A DNA stretch of 64,000 bases from Microbaculum marinisediminis. Lineage in GTDB: Bacteria; Pseudomonadota; Alphaproteobacteria; Rhizobiales; Tepidamorphaceae. The stretch spans positions 494,868-558,867 of the forward strand of contig NZ_JALIDZ010000004.1 in the NCBI RefSeq assembly GCF_025397915.1, given 5' to 3'. The translations under genes were made by a program, and so were the position numbers. The notes below the pieces were generated by a model. It made no database searches. It had not been told where the DNA came from and saw only the letters and a list, made by a program, of their open reading frames with translations. Shown here piece after piece: positions 27,004 through 40,699 of the stretch. Position 1 is the first letter of the stretch; each line of letters opens with the position of its first letter.

Positions 27004-27773
27004 CAGAAATTGTCCTTTCGCCGGCGGATTTCTGCGAAGACCGCCGCCGGGTCGGCGTTCGGCATGCCGACGGCCATCTTCACCTCGTCGCGGTCGGCGC
27101 GCAGGAACGGATTGGACGCGAGCTCGGCGCCGATGGTCGAGGGGATCGTCGGCTCGCCGCGGGCGCGCTTCTCGTCGATCTCGCCGACGCGGGCCTGAAG
27201 GTGGACGTTGTCCGGCTCGATCGTGACGGCAAATCTCGCGTTCGCCTGGGTGTACTCGTGGCCGCAATAGAGCAGCGTCTCGCGTGGCAGCCGTGCGAGC
27301 TTCTCCAGCGAGCCCCACATCTGCTCCATCGTGCCCTCGAAGACGCGGCCGCAGCCGAGCGCGAACAGGGTATCGCCAGCGAAGACGATGCCCGCATCGG
27401 GAAACCACCAGGCGATATGGCCGAGGGTATGGCCGGGCGTGTCGAAGATCCGCGCCTCGTAGCGGCCGAACTGGAAGGTATCGCCTTCGCCCAGGCTCTC
27501 GTCGATTCCGGGCACCTTGTCAGCCTCGGCGCGCGGTCCGACGACCTTGCAGCCGTATCGGGCCTTCAGGGCGGGGATGCCCTGGGTGTGATCGGCATGG
27601 TGATGGGTGACGAGGATATGGGTCAGCGTCCAGCCTGCTTCCTCGAGCGCCTCTTCGACGGCCGCCGCCTCCGGCGCGTCGATCGACGCGGTGACGCCGG
27701 CGGCCCCGTCGTGGATCAGCACGCCGTAATTGTCGCTGAGGCAGGGGAACAGTCGGATCTCGAGCCCTAGCAT
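27003..27773 (-). CDS. gloB: Hydroxyacylglutathione hydrolase (glyoxalase II)
   Basis: A 256-residue metallo-beta-lactamase-fold hydrolase that converts S-lactoylglutathione to lactate and glutathione. The binuclear metal motif THHHADH is at 56-62, with DTPGHTLGHI and FAGDTLFALGCGR downstream and the glutathione-binding C-terminal helical domain ending SNPFLRAD and RRRKDNF. ATG at 27773 gives the standard length. It is divergent from a methyltransferase gene, a common rhizobial arrangement, and coupled to the DUF985 gene. Confidence 0.94.
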   Translation of the reverse strand: MLGLEIRLFPCLSDNYGVLIHDGAAGVTASIDAPEAAAVEEALEEAGWTLTHILVTHHHADHTQGIPALKARYGCKVVGPRAEADKVPGIDESLGEGDTFQFGRYEARIFDTPGHTLGHIAWWFPDAGIVFAGDTLFALGCGRVFEGTMEQMWGSLEKLARLPRETLLYCGHEYTQANARFAVTIEPDNVHLQARVGEIDEKRARGEPTIPSTIGAELASNPFLRADRDEVKMAVGMPNADPAAVFAEIRRRKDNF

Positions 27774-27901
27774 GGCGTTTCTCCTCGGCGCTGGCCCCTT
27801 GAAACCGGTCCGCGTGGGGCACTTCAGAAAGGGTTCCAGGTTACCTATCATCCGGGAGCGAAACGGGCCAACCCCGAACGACCGGATTTCGTCGAGGCGA
27901 G

Positions 27902-28681
27902 ATGTATCTAGATATCGTCGATCTCAGGGACTTCTATGCCACCGGCCTGGGGCAGACCACGCGACGGCTGCTGGTGCATCGGCTGCGGCGGCTGTGGCCG
28001 GATCTTTCCGGCCTGACGGTGGTCGGGCTCGGCTATGCCGGGCCTATGCTCGGTGTCTTCCGCGAGGAATCGGAATGCACGCTGGCCTTCATGCCGGCGG
28101 AGCAGGGTGTGGTGAACTGGCCGGCCGACGGGCCGTCTTCGTCCACGCTCGTCGACGAGACGCAACTGCCGCTCGGCGACGGCACGGTCGACCGGCTCGT
28201 GCTGGTCCATTGCCTGGAAATGTCGGAGCAGCCGCGCGACCTGCTGCGGGAAGCCTGGCGGGTGCTGGCACCGGGCGGCCGCCTGGCGGTGCTGGTGCCG
28301 AACCGGCGCGGCCTGTGGGCGCGCTTCGAGCATACCCCGTTCGGGCAGGGGCGGCCCTACAGCCGCTCCCAGATCGTCAGGCTGCTGCGCGACACGCTGT
28401 TCACACCGAACAGCTGGGGCGAGGTGCTTTGGGTGCCGCCGTTCCGCGGACGCTTCATGATCCGCTCGGCCGCGGCGTGGGAGCGGGCCGGCACCGTCAT
28501 CCGGGCGATGCCGCCGGGCGTGCTGCTGGTCGAGGCGACGAAGCAGCTCTATGCGGCGGTTCCGGCGAAGGAACGCAGCCGTGCGCGCGTGCGCTTCGTG
28601 CCCGCGCTCGCCGGCAAGCCCGTGCCGACGCAGAGCATGGAGACCGCGCGCCGTCGCACGGGTCTAGCGCGGTCCGAATAG
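27902..28681 (+). CDS. Class I SAM-dependent methyltransferase-like protein
   Basis: A 259-residue protein. After an N-terminal helix (LRDFYATGLGQTTRRLL) the Rossmann-type core has VVGLGYAGPML as a SAM-loop variant, DETQLPLGDGTVDRLVLVHCLEM, and LREAWRVLAPGGRLAVLVPN, typical of the Methyltransf_11 group. The C-terminal segment (RARVRFVPALAG) is less conserved. Substrate unknown. It is divergent from gloB with a 128-base spacer and just upstream of an EamA transporter gene. Confidence 0.82.
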   Translation: MYLDIVDLRDFYATGLGQTTRRLLVHRLRRLWPDLSGLTVVGLGYAGPMLGVFREESECTLAFMPAEQGVVNWPADGPSSSTLVDETQLPLGDGTVDRLVLVHCLEMSEQPRDLLREAWRVLAPGGRLAVLVPNRRGLWARFEHTPFGQGRPYSRSQIVRLLRDTLFTPNSWGEVLWVPPFRGRFMIRSAAAWERAGTVIRAMPPGVLLVEATKQLYAAVPAKERSRARVRFVPALAGKPVPTQSMETARRRTGLARSE

Positions 28682-28736
28682 CCCCCTTGCGTTTTCCGCG
28701 CTGGCCGGGTCCACGAAGCCGTGATACGCGATTTTG

Positions 28737-29753
28737 ATGACCACTATCCCGTCCGGCCGACCGCGGGATCTCCGCGACGAGGCCGTGCCGCCGGAAACGG
28801 CCGCACCCGAAGTTCCGGTCGTCGTTCGCAAGGAAGCGGAACCGTCCGGCTCCCCGCGAAGCCTCATCATCGGCTATGTCTTCGCCGTTATCGGCGCGCT
28901 GACGTTTTCCTCCAAGGCGATCTTCATCAAGCTCGCCTATGCGGAGGGTGTCGGGGTCGAGGCGCTGCTGGCGCTACGCATGATGCTGTCGCTGCCGGTC
29001 TATCTGATCGTCGGCGCGCTGTCGCTGCGCGACCGGCGCCGGCGCGGCGAGGGCCTGCCCGGCTTCGGCCTGTTCGCCAAGGCCGTGCTGATCGGGGTGC
29101 TCGGCTACTGGGTCGCGATGTATCTCGACTTTCTCGGGCTCGACCTGATCCCGGCCCAGCTCAACGTCCTGATCCTGATGACCTATCCGCTGTTCGTGGT
29201 GATCTTCGGCGCGCTCTTCTTCCGCTTTCCGGTGCAGGTTCGCGCCGTGGTCGCGTTTACGATCAGCTATGTCGGCCTCGCCGTCATCTTCTACGGCAAG
29301 CTGGGAACGACGGATGGCGATGTCGCGCTCGGCGCCGGCCTGGTGCTGGGGTCGGCGATCTGTTTCGCGCTGTATGTGCTGTTCGCCCGCGAGATCATCG
29401 GCCGGATGGGGCCGCGGCTATTCACCTGCGTGACGATGATCGCGGTGGCGGTGCTGGCGATCGCGGGGTTCGTGGTGAGCGAGCCGGTATCCGCGCTCGC
29501 GATCACCCCGGCGGGGTGGGGCTATGCGATCCTGCTTGCCGTTGTCGCGACGATCGCCCCGACCTTCCTGATGAACGCGGCGCTGCAGCACATCACCGCG
29601 CAGGCCAGTTCGACCATCGGCATGCTGTCGCCGGTCGCCACGATCCTGCTTGCCGCCATCGTTCTCGGCGAGGTGCTGGGCACGCGCGATATGATCGGCG
29701 CCGTGCTTGTCATCGGCGGCGTGGGCTGGTTCACGCTGAGCGGCCGGAAGTAA
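28737..29753 (+). CDS. EamA-family (DMT) transporter
   Basis: A 338-residue membrane protein. The first 45 residues are hydrophilic (Pro/Glu/Val-rich), followed by ten hydrophobic segments in two EamA repeats, with GALTFSSKAIFIKLAY at the start of the first and SSTIGMLSPVATILLAAIVLGE at the end of the second separated by loops. The substrate cannot be inferred. A TTG directly precedes the ATG at 28737; the ATG is used. Confidence 0.85.
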   Translation: MTTIPSGRPRDLRDEAVPPETAAPEVPVVVRKEAEPSGSPRSLIIGYVFAVIGALTFSSKAIFIKLAYAEGVGVEALLALRMMLSLPVYLIVGALSLRDRRRRGEGLPGFGLFAKAVLIGVLGYWVAMYLDFLGLDLIPAQLNVLILMTYPLFVVIFGALFFRFPVQVRAVVAFTISYVGLAVIFYGKLGTTDGDVALGAGLVLGSAICFALYVLFAREIIGRMGPRLFTCVTMIAVAVLAIAGFVVSEPVSALAITPAGWGYAILLAVVATIAPTFLMNAALQHITAQASSTIGMLSPVATILLAAIVLGEVLGTRDMIGAVLVIGGVGWFTLSGRK

Positions 29754-29786
29754 CGCCCGGCCGCCGTTAGTCAGATGTCGCCCGCG

Positions 29787-31190
29787 TCAGATGTGGATGG
29801 CGCGCTTGCCCGCCGCCAGCGCCGCCTCGCGGACGGCTTCCGACAGGGTCGGGTGAGCATGGCAGGTGCGGGCCAGATCCTCGGCCGAGCCGCCGAACTC
29901 GATCAGCACGGTCAGTTCCGCGATCAGCTCGCCGGCGACGGGGCCGACGATGTGGGCGCCCAGGACCCGGTCGGTCTTGGCATCGGCGAGAACCTTCACG
30001 AAGCCGTCGGTCGCGTTCATGGCCCGGGCGCGGCCGTTGGCGGAGAAGGGGAACTTGCCGGTCACATAGGCGATGCCGGCCTCCTTCAGCTCCTCCTCGG
30101 TCTTGCCGACCGAGGCGACTTCCGGGCGCGTGTAGACGACGCCGGGAATGGCGTTGTAGTTCACGTGACCGGCCTGGCCGGCAAGGAGCTCCGCGACCGC
30201 GACACCCTCTTCCTCGCCCTTGTGGGCGAGCATCGGTCCGACGATGACGTCGCCGACGGCGTAGATGCCGTCGACCGTGGTCTTGTAGTGGTCGTCGGTC
30301 TTCACCCGGCCGCGTTCGTCGAGCTCGACGCCGACCTCCTTCAGGCCGAGGCCCTCGGTGTAGGGGACGCGGCCGACGGCGATCAGCACCACGTCGGCGT
30401 CCAGCTGCTCCGCGTCGCCGCCCTTGGCGGGTTCGACGGAGACCTTCAGCGTCTTGCCCGTGGCGTCGACGCCGGTGACCTTGGAGCCGAGCTTGAAGGT
30501 GAAGCCCTGCTTCTGAAGCATGCGCTGGAACTGCTTGGCGACCTCGCCGTCCATGCCGGGCAGGATGCGGTCGAGGAACTCGACGACCGTTACCTCCGCG
30601 CCGAGGCGCGCCCAGACCGAGCCGAGCTCGAGGCCGATGACGCCGGCGCCGATCACCAGCAGCTTGCCGGGCACCTTCGACAGCGACAGCGCGCCGGTCG
30701 AGGTGACGATGCGCTTCTCGTCGACGTCGATGCCGGGCAGGCGCGTGGAATCGGAGCCGGTGGCGATGACGATGTTCTTGGCCTCGAGGACCTGCTTGTC
30801 GCCCGTCTCGGGCGTCACCTCGACCTTGCCGGGCGCGACGATGCGGCCCGTTCCGATGACGCCGTCGATCTTGTTCTTCTTGAACAGGAAGGCGACGCCG
30901 TCGACATTGCCTTTCACCGTGCCGTCCTTGTGGGCCATCATGGCCTTAAGGTCGAGCTTCGGCGCGCCGACCTTGACCCCGAGCTTCTCGAGCCCGTGGC
31001 CGGCCTCTTCGAACATCTCGGAGGCGTGCAGAAGCGCCTTCGACGGGATGCAGCCGATATTGAGACAGGTGCCGCCGTAGGTCGCGCGCTTCTCGACGAC
31101 GGCGACCTTCATGCCGAGTTGCGACGCGCGAATGGCGCAGACGTAGCCGGCCGGGCCGGAACCGATGATGACGAGATCGTATGAAGCCAT
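29787..31190 (-). CDS. lpdA: Dihydrolipoyl dehydrogenase (E3)
   Basis: A 467-residue flavoprotein disulfide reductase. FAD-binding GSGPAGY at 10-16, redox-active disulfide [13 protein letters not shown] at 39-51, NAD-binding [10 protein letters not shown], and the C-terminal HAHPTLSE with the catalytic His-Glu pair are all present. It re-oxidises lipoyl groups of the 2-oxoglutarate dehydrogenase complex, and its location behind sucA-odhB supports that. A LysE-type exporter gene separates it from odhB by 55 bases on one side. Confidence 0.95.
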   Translation of the reverse strand: MASYDLVIIGSGPAGYVCAIRASQLGMKVAVVEKRATYGGTCLNIGCIPSKALLHASEMFEEAGHGLEKLGVKVGAPKLDLKAMMAHKDGTVKGNVDGVAFLFKKNKIDGVIGTGRIVAPGKVEVTPETGDKQVLEAKNIVIATGSDSTRLPGIDVDEKRIVTSTGALSLSKVPGKLLVIGAGVIGLELGSVWARLGAEVTVVEFLDRILPGMDGEVAKQFQRMLQKQGFTFKLGSKVTGVDATGKTLKVSVEPAKGGDAEQLDADVVLIAVGRVPYTEGLGLKEVGVELDERGRVKTDDHYKTTVDGIYAVGDVIVGPMLAHKGEEEGVAVAELLAGQAGHVNYNAIPGVVYTRPEVASVGKTEEELKEAGIAYVTGKFPFSANGRARAMNATDGFVKVLADAKTDRVLGAHIVGPVAGELIAELTVLIEFGGSAEDLARTCHAHPTLSEAVREAALAAGKRAIHI

Positions 31191-31245
31191 TGGACTGCCT
31201 CTTTATGTTTGAAGTCGTTGCGACTGATGTCGCTCCGGCCGCCGG

Positions 31246-31872
31246 TCAGCGGCCTGCGAAAGCGAGACGCAGCCCGAAGCCCGCGAAGGCGGCAGCAACG
31301 GTGCGGCGCATCCATTTGAGAACCGTCTGCGAGCGCAGGACGCGCTCGCCGACGAGGGCGGCGAACATCCCGTAGCTGACGAAGACGACGAAGGTCATAG
31401 CCATGAAGACCGCGCCCAGGAACAGCATCTGCGCGGTGGGAGAGCCTGCCGCGACTCTGTCGCCGACGTGTATGAACTGGGGCAGGAAGGCGAGGAAGAA
31501 CACCGAGAGCTTCGGGTTCAGCACGTTGATCAGGCAACCGGTGCGGGCGATGGCTAAAAGGCTGCGGTGCGCTGGTTTCTGATTGCCGATCTGCATAGGC
31601 CCGGATTCCTTCAGGGTCTGCCAGGCGAGATAGAGCAGGTAGGCGGCGCCAATGTATTTCAGGATCTGGAAGGCCAGCGCGCTTGTATGGAAGATCGCGG
31701 CAAGGCCGACCACGGACGCAAGAAGCGCCGGCACGATTCCCAGGGTGCACCCCAAGGCAGCGGCGATGCTTTCCCGGCGACCGGCGGTGAGACCGGTCGC
31801 CACCGTGTAAATCACCCCGGTTCCCGGAATCAGCACGACAACGAGCGCTGTGAGGAGGAACTCCGGGGACAT
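31246..31872 (-). CDS. LysE-family translocator
   Basis: A 208-residue membrane protein with six hydrophobic segments. It begins MSPEFLLTALVVVLIPGTG and includes ALGCTLGIVPALLAS and NPKLSVFFLAFLPQF, all typical of the LysE/RhtB superfamily of amino acid exporters. The substrate is unknown. ATG at 31872 is 20 bases after the odhB stop, so it is inside the TCA operon, between odhB and lpdA. Codon and base usage look like its neighbours. Confidence 0.88.
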   Translation of the reverse strand: MSPEFLLTALVVVLIPGTGVIYTVATGLTAGRRESIAAALGCTLGIVPALLASVVGLAAIFHTSALAFQILKYIGAAYLLYLAWQTLKESGPMQIGNQKPAHRSLLAIARTGCLINVLNPKLSVFFLAFLPQFIHVGDRVAAGSPTAQMLFLGAVFMAMTFVVFVSYGMFAALVGERVLRSQTVLKWMRRTVAAAFAGFGLRLAFAGR

Positions 31873-31892
31873 TGCTCCAACCTGTTCTCGGG

Positions 31893-33116
31893 TTACAGAT
31901 CCAGCACGAGCCGCTGCGGGTCCTCGATCGATTCCTTGATGCGCACGAGGAAGGTCACGGCTTCCTTGCCGTCGACGATGCGGTGATCGTAGCTGAGCGC
32001 CAGATACATCATCGGGCGGATCACCACCTGGCCGTTGCGGGCGACGGGACGTTCCTCGATGCGGTGCATGCCGAGGATGCCCGACTGCGGCATGTTGAGG
32101 ATCGGTGTCGACAACAGTGAGCCGTAGACGCCGCCATTGGTGATGGTGAAGGTGCCGCCCTGCATCTCGTCGATGCCGAGCTTGCCGTCGCGGGCGCGCC
32201 GGCCGTAGTCGCCGATGGTCTTCTCGATCTCGGCGAGGCCCATCTGGTCGGCGTCGCGCACCACCGGCACGACCAGGCCCCTGTCGGTGCCGACGGCGAC
32301 GCCGACATGGTAGTAGTTCTTGTAGACGAGATCGGTGCCGTCGATCTCGGCGTTGACCGCCGGGATCTCCTTCAGCGCCTGGATCACCGCCTTGACGAAG
32401 AAGCCCATGAAGCCGAGGCGCACGCCGTGCTTCTTCTCGAACAGCTCCTTGTACTGCTTGCGCAGATCCATCACCGCGCCCATGTCGACGTCGTTGAACG
32501 TCGTCAGCATGGCCGCCGTGTCCTGGGCGTCCTTGAGGCGGCGCGCGATGGTCTGGCGCAGCTTGGTCATGCGCACCCGCTCCTCGCGGGCGGCATCGTC
32601 CTCTGCGACCGGCGCGCGGGCGGCCTGGGGCTTCTCCACCGGGGCGGTGATGCCGGTCTCCAGCGCCTTCAGAACGTCTTCCTTCAGCACCTGACCGCGC
32701 TTGCCGGAGCCCGAAACCTGATCGGCGGACATGCCCTTCTCGGCGAGCATCTTGCCGGCGGCCGGCGATGGCGGCATCTCCGGTCCCTTGGCCGCGCCGG
32801 CAGCAGCAGGAGCGGCCGCCTCGGCCTTCGGAGCCGCGGCCGGCTTCTCCGCCTTCGGGGCGGGCGCGGCGCCGGCGACGCCTTCGGCGAACTGGGCGAG
32901 CAGGGCGCCGACCTCGACGGTCTCGCCTTCCTCGACGACGATCTCCGACAGGGTGCCGGCCGCGGGTGCGGGCACCTCGACGGTGACCTTGTCGGTCTCG
33001 AGCTCGACCAGCGGCTCGTCCTGGGCCACGGCATCGCCGGGCTTCTTGAACCATTGGCCCACCGTCGCTTCGGTTACGGATTCACCAAGCGTCGGTACGC
33101 GGATTTCCATCGCCAT
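31893..33116 (-). CDS. odhB: Dihydrolipoyllysine succinyltransferase, E2 of 2-oxoglutarate dehydrogenase
   Basis: A 407-residue E2 subunit (also called SucB). Domains in order: one lipoyl domain (1-75) with the lipoylated lysine in [11 protein letters not shown]; an Ala/Pro/Lys-rich linker; a peripheral subunit-binding domain at about 105-145 ([19 protein letters not shown]); and the catalytic domain with [13 protein letters not shown] near the C-terminus. It transfers succinyl groups to CoA. It starts 24 bases after sucA. Confidence 0.96.
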   Translation of the reverse strand: MAMEIRVPTLGESVTEATVGQWFKKPGDAVAQDEPLVELETDKVTVEVPAPAAGTLSEIVVEEGETVEVGALLAQFAEGVAGAAPAPKAEKPAAAPKAEAAAPAAAGAAKGPEMPPSPAAGKMLAEKGMSADQVSGSGKRGQVLKEDVLKALETGITAPVEKPQAARAPVAEDDAAREERVRMTKLRQTIARRLKDAQDTAAMLTTFNDVDMGAVMDLRKQYKELFEKKHGVRLGFMGFFVKAVIQALKEIPAVNAEIDGTDLVYKNYYHVGVAVGTDRGLVVPVVRDADQMGLAEIEKTIGDYGRRARDGKLGIDEMQGGTFTITNGGVYGSLLSTPILNMPQSGILGMHRIEERPVARNGQVVIRPMMYLALSYDHRIVDGKEAVTFLVRIKESIEDPQRLVLDL

Positions 33117-33140
33117 TCTCGTCGTCCTTGAGGGTCGGGC

Positions 33141-36092
33141 TTATTCGGTTAGGGCCTCGTCGAGGAAGGCCTCGAGTTGCGCGAGATGCTTCGACATGAG
33201 GCCGGTCGCGGTCGCCGCCGCGCCGGCGCGGCCGACGTAGCGCGGCCGGCGGTGCTTGGCCTCGATCTGGTTGAGCACCCATTCCAGATAGGGCTCGATG
33301 AAGTTCCAGGCCCCCATGTTGCGGGGCTCTTCCTGGCACCAGACCATCTCGGCATTCTTGAAGCGGGCGAGCTCAGTCACCAGCGCCTTGGCGGGCACGG
33401 GATAGAGCTGCTCGAGCCGGAGCAGGTAGACATCGTCGATGCCGCGCTTCTCGCGCTCCTCGTACAGGTCGTAATAGACCTTACCGGAGCACATGACCAC
33501 GCGACGGATCTTGTCGTCCTTGGCGAGCTTGATCTTCTCGCCTTCGCGGATCTCGGCATCGTCCCACAGCAGACGGTGGAAGCAGGATTCCTGGGCCAGC
33601 TCCGACAGCTTCGAGACCGCCCGCTTGTGGCGCAGCAGCGATTTCGGCGTCATCAGGATCAGAGGCTTGCGGAAGTCGCGCTTCATCTGCCGGCGCAGGA
33701 TGTGGAAGTAGTTCGCCGGCGTCGTGCAGTTGGCGACCTGCATGTTGTCCTCGGCGCACATCTGCAGATAGCGCTCCAGACGGGCGGAGGAATGCTCCGG
33801 ACCCTGGCCCTCGTAGCCGTGCGGCAGCAGCATCACGAGACCGGACATGCGCAGCCACTTGCGCTCGCCGGCCGAGATGAACTGGTCGACCACCACCTGG
33901 GCGCCGTTGGCGAAATCGCCGAACTGGGCCTCCCAGATGGTCAGCGCGCGCGGCTCGGCCAGCGAAAAGCCGTACTCGAAGCCGAGCACCGCCTCTTCCG
34001 AGAGCATCGAGTTGATGACCTCGTAGTGGGCCTGGCCGTCCGACAGGTTGTCGAGCGGGATGTAGCGATCCTCGGATTCCTGATCGTACAGGACCGAGTG
34101 GCGTTGCGAGAAGGTGCCGCGTTCGCAGTCCTGGCCGGACAGCCGCACCGGGATGCCCTCGACGCACAGGCTGCCGAAGGCGAGCGCCTCGGCGGTCGCC
34201 CAGTCGATGCCCTCGCCGGTCTCCATCATGGCGCGGCGATTATCGAGGAAGCGCTTGATGGTGCGATGGACCTTGAAGTCCGCGGGCACCTCGCACAGCT
34301 TCACGCCGATGTCCTTCAGCGTCTCTTCCGGGACGCCAGTGTGGCCGCGGCGCGGACCTTCGTCGTTGGCGACCTTGTAGCCCGACCAGCGACCGTCCAG
34401 CCAATCGGCCTTGTTCGGCCTGTAGCTGGTGCCGGCGTCGAACTCGGCCTCCAGCTTGGCGCGCCAGTCGGCCTTGAGCTGCTCGACCTCTTCGGCCGTG
34501 ACCAGTCCCTCGGCAACCAGCTTGTCGGCGTAGATCTGCAGCGTCGTGGGATGCGAGCGGATCTTCCGATACATGATCGGCTGGGTGAACGCCGGCTCGT
34601 CGCCCTCGTTGTGGCCGAAGCGGCGGTAGCAGAACATGTCGATGACGACAGGCTTGTGGAACCGCTGGCGGAACTCGGTCGCCACCTTGGCGGCGAAAAC
34701 CACGGCCTCCGGATCGTCGCCGTTCACGTGCAGGATTGGCGCCTCGATCATCTTGGCGACGTCCGAGGGATACGGCGAGGACCGCGAGAAGCGGGGATTG
34801 GTGGTGAAGCCGATCTGGTTGTTGACGATGAAGTGGACCGAGCCGCCGGTGCGGTGGCCCTTCAGGCCGGACAGGCCGAAGCATTCGGCCACGACGCCCT
34901 GGCCGGCAAAGGCCGCATCGCCGTGGATGAGCAGCGGCATCACCGTCGAGCGGTCGGGATCCGCCATCTGGTCCTGCTTGGCGCGCACCTTGCCGAGCAC
35001 GACGGGATCGACGATCTCCAGGTGCGACGGGTTGGCGGTCAGCGACAGGTGGACCTTGTTGTTGTCGAACTCGCGGTCGGAGGAGGCGCCGAGGTGGTAT
35101 TTGACGTCGCCGGAGCCCTCGACCTCGTCGGGAGAGGACGACCCGCCCTTGAACTCGTGGAAGATCGCCCGGTGCGGCTTGGCCATCACCTGGGCGAGCA
35201 CGTTGAGACGGCCGCGATGGGCCATGCCGACGACGATCTCGTTCACGCCGAGATGGCCGCCGCGCTTGATGATCTGCTCGAGGGCTGGAACCATCGCCTC
35301 GGCGCCGTCGAGGCCGAAACGCTTGGTGCCGGTATACTTGACGTCGAGGAATTTCTCGAAGCCCTCGGCCTCCACCAGCTTGTTGAGGATCGCCTTCTTG
35401 CCTTCCGGCGTGAAGGTCACCTCCTTGTCGGGGCCCTCGATGCGCTCCTGGATCCAGCCCTTCTCGGCGGGATCGGAGATGTGCATGAACTCGACGCCGA
35501 TGGTGTTGCAGTAGGTGCGCCGGAGGATCTCCAGCATCTCGGGGATCGTGGCGAACTCGAGCCCGAGCACGTGATCGATGAAGATCGAACGCTCGTAGTC
35601 GGCCTCGGTGAAGCCGTAGCTCTCGGGCTCCAGCTCGGGATGGCTGACCGGCGGCATGAGGCCGAGCGGGTCGAGATTCGCCGCGAGATGGCCGCGCATG
35701 CGGTAGGCGCGAATCATCATCAGCGCGCGCACCGAATCGCGGGTGGCGCGCATCACCGCTTCCTCGGACAGCTCGACGCCCTGGCGCTGGGCCTTGGCGC
35801 GAATCTTCTCGCCGACCGCGGATTCGACGGGCATCCAGTTGGAATCGAGGGCGCTGACCAACTCGCCGTTCATCGGGATCGGCCAGTCTTCGCGCTCCCA
35901 TGAGGCGCCGCGCGCCTCGGCGATCACAGTTTCGCGATCGTCGTGGAGCGCCTCGAAAAACGCCCGCCAACCGGTGTCGACGGACTCGGGATTTCGCTGG
36001 TAACGCGCGTACTGATCTTCAATCCACCCCGCATTGGCGCCGTAAAGGAACGACGTCAACGCGAAGGCTTCATTAGCCTCTTGCTTGGCCAT
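33141..36092 (-). CDS. sucA: 2-oxoglutarate dehydrogenase E1 component
   Basis: A 983-residue thiamine-diphosphate enzyme, full length for the family. The N-terminal E2-binding segment reads SFLYGANAGWIEDQYARYQ. Visible signatures include GMAHRGRLNVLAQVMAKPH, GDAAFAGQGVVAECF with the Mg/ThDP GDA motif, and the transketolase-like part with QFGDFANGAQVVVDQFI. It decarboxylates 2-oxoglutarate. The 110-base gap from sucD contains a GGGGC...GCCCC stem (near 36108-36123) that may mark a processing or secondary promoter region. Confidence 0.96.
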   Translation of the reverse strand: MAKQEANEAFALTSFLYGANAGWIEDQYARYQRNPESVDTGWRAFFEALHDDRETVIAEARGASWEREDWPIPMNGELVSALDSNWMPVESAVGEKIRAKAQRQGVELSEEAVMRATRDSVRALMMIRAYRMRGHLAANLDPLGLMPPVSHPELEPESYGFTEADYERSIFIDHVLGLEFATIPEMLEILRRTYCNTIGVEFMHISDPAEKGWIQERIEGPDKEVTFTPEGKKAILNKLVEAEGFEKFLDVKYTGTKRFGLDGAEAMVPALEQIIKRGGHLGVNEIVVGMAHRGRLNVLAQVMAKPHRAIFHEFKGGSSSPDEVEGSGDVKYHLGASSDREFDNNKVHLSLTANPSHLEIVDPVVLGKVRAKQDQMADPDRSTVMPLLIHGDAAFAGQGVVAECFGLSGLKGHRTGGSVHFIVNNQIGFTTNPRFSRSSPYPSDVAKMIEAPILHVNGDDPEAVVFAAKVATEFRQRFHKPVVIDMFCYRRFGHNEGDEPAFTQPIMYRKIRSHPTTLQIYADKLVAEGLVTAEEVEQLKADWRAKLEAEFDAGTSYRPNKADWLDGRWSGYKVANDEGPRRGHTGVPEETLKDIGVKLCEVPADFKVHRTIKRFLDNRRAMMETGEGIDWATAEALAFGSLCVEGIPVRLSGQDCERGTFSQRHSVLYDQESEDRYIPLDNLSDGQAHYEVINSMLSEEAVLGFEYGFSLAEPRALTIWEAQFGDFANGAQVVVDQFISAGERKWLRMSGLVMLLPHGYEGQGPEHSSARLERYLQMCAEDNMQVANCTTPANYFHILRRQMKRDFRKPLILMTPKSLLRHKRAVSKLSELAQESCFHRLLWDDAEIREGEKIKLAKDDKIRRVVMCSGKVYYDLYEEREKRGIDDVYLLRLEQLYPVPAKALVTELARFKNAEMVWCQEEPRNMGAWNFIEPYLEWVLNQIEAKHRRPRYVGRAGAAATATGLMSKHLAQLEAFLDEALTE

Positions 36093-36202
36093 GATCGGCT
36101 CCGGAGGGGCATCGGCGCCCCTTCATCTGACTACGGGACCGCTCTCGCGGTCGACTCAATTGGGTACTGAGCGAACTAAAGCCAACCTTTGTTCTAATTT
36201 GG

Positions 36203-37114
36203 TTAGCCTTTCAACACCTCAACGAGCGTCTTTCCCAGACGGGCCGGCGACGGCGAGACCTGGATGCCGGCCGCTTCCATCGCGGCGATCTTGTCTTCCG
36301 CGCCGCCCTTGCCGCCGGAAATGACCGCGCCGGCATGGCCCATGGTGCGGCCGGGAGGTGCGGTGCGGCCGGCGATGAAGCCGACCATCGGCTTCTTACG
36401 GCCTGCCTTGGCCTCGTCCCTGAGGAACTGGGCGGCGTCCTCTTCCGACGAACCGCCGATCTCGCCGATCATCACGATCGACTGGGTCTCGGGATCGGCG
36501 AGGAACATTTCCAGGACATCGATGAAGTCGGTGCCCTTGACCGGATCGCCGCCGATGCCGACCGCGGTGGTCTGGCCGAGGCCTTCCATCGAGGTCTGGT
36601 ACACCGCCTCGTAGGTCAGCGTGCCCGAGCGCGAGACGACGCCGACCGAGCCCTTGCGGAAGATCGAGCCCGGCATGATGCCGATCTTGCACTCGTCCGG
36701 CGTCAGCACGCCGGGGCAGTTCGGGCCGATCAGGCGGGAGTTAGATTTGTCGAGCTTTGCCTTGACCTTGACCATGTCCATCACCGGGATGCCCTCGGTG
36801 ATGCAGACGATCAGCGGAATCTCCGCGTCGATCGCCTCTTCGATGGCCGCGCCGGCGCCGGCCGGCGGCACGTAGATGACCGAAGCGTTGGCGCCGGTCG
36901 ATGCCTTCGCCTCGGCGACGGTCGTGAAGATCGGCAGGGCCTTCTCGGCGCCGTCGACGTGGCCGACCCAGCTTTCACCACCCTTCTTGGGATGAACGCC
37001 GGCGACCATCTGGGTGCCGTGATAGGCGAGGGCCTGCTCGGTATGGAAGGTACCGGTCTTGCCGGTCAGGCCCTGGACGATGACCTTGGTATTGCGATCG
37101 ACGAGAATGGACAT
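36203..37114 (-). CDS. sucD: Succinyl-CoA synthetase alpha subunit
   Basis: A 303-residue CoA-binding subunit. The N-terminal Rossmann part has [16 protein letters not shown], CoA contacts in [16 protein letters not shown], and the phosphohistidine lies in [11 protein letters not shown]. With SucC it forms succinyl-CoA synthetase. ATG at 37114 matches the usual start ([15 protein letters not shown]); the longer open frame to 37366 is antisense-like sequence inside sucC. It is 59 bases downstream of sucC. Confidence 0.96.
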   Translation of the reverse strand: MSILVDRNTKVIVQGLTGKTGTFHTEQALAYHGTQMVAGVHPKKGGESWVGHVDGAEKALPIFTTVAEAKASTGANASVIYVPPAGAGAAIEEAIDAEIPLIVCITEGIPVMDMVKVKAKLDKSNSRLIGPNCPGVLTPDECKIGIMPGSIFRKGSVGVVSRSGTLTYEAVYQTSMEGLGQTTAVGIGGDPVKGTDFIDVLEMFLADPETQSIVMIGEIGGSSEEDAAQFLRDEAKAGRKKPMVGFIAGRTAPPGRTMGHAGAVISGGKGGAEDKIAAMEAAGIQVSPSPARLGKTLVEVLKG

Positions 37115-37173
37115 GAATTTCCTAACTGAAACGCTCTGGTTGCGTGACCTGGCTCGCTTTCCGCGCCCGCGGC

Positions 37174-38367
<1,194 letters not shown>

Positions 38368-38380
38368 TGGTCGGTTAAGC

Positions 38381-40644
<2,264 letters not shown>

Positions 40645-40699
40645 CGGGAGTCTTCGGAGGAAAGGTTACGAGTCCGGGATAAACGGCTGTTTTCGGGGG

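Noticed and set aside
29775..31184. Plus-strand frame opposite lpdA
   Set aside because: Antisense of a conserved enzyme gene, low-complexity Asp/Gly/Leu translation.
33177..35903. 908-codon plus-strand frame opposite sucA
   Set aside because: Mirror of the sucA codon pattern; no recognisable protein motifs, while sucA is complete.
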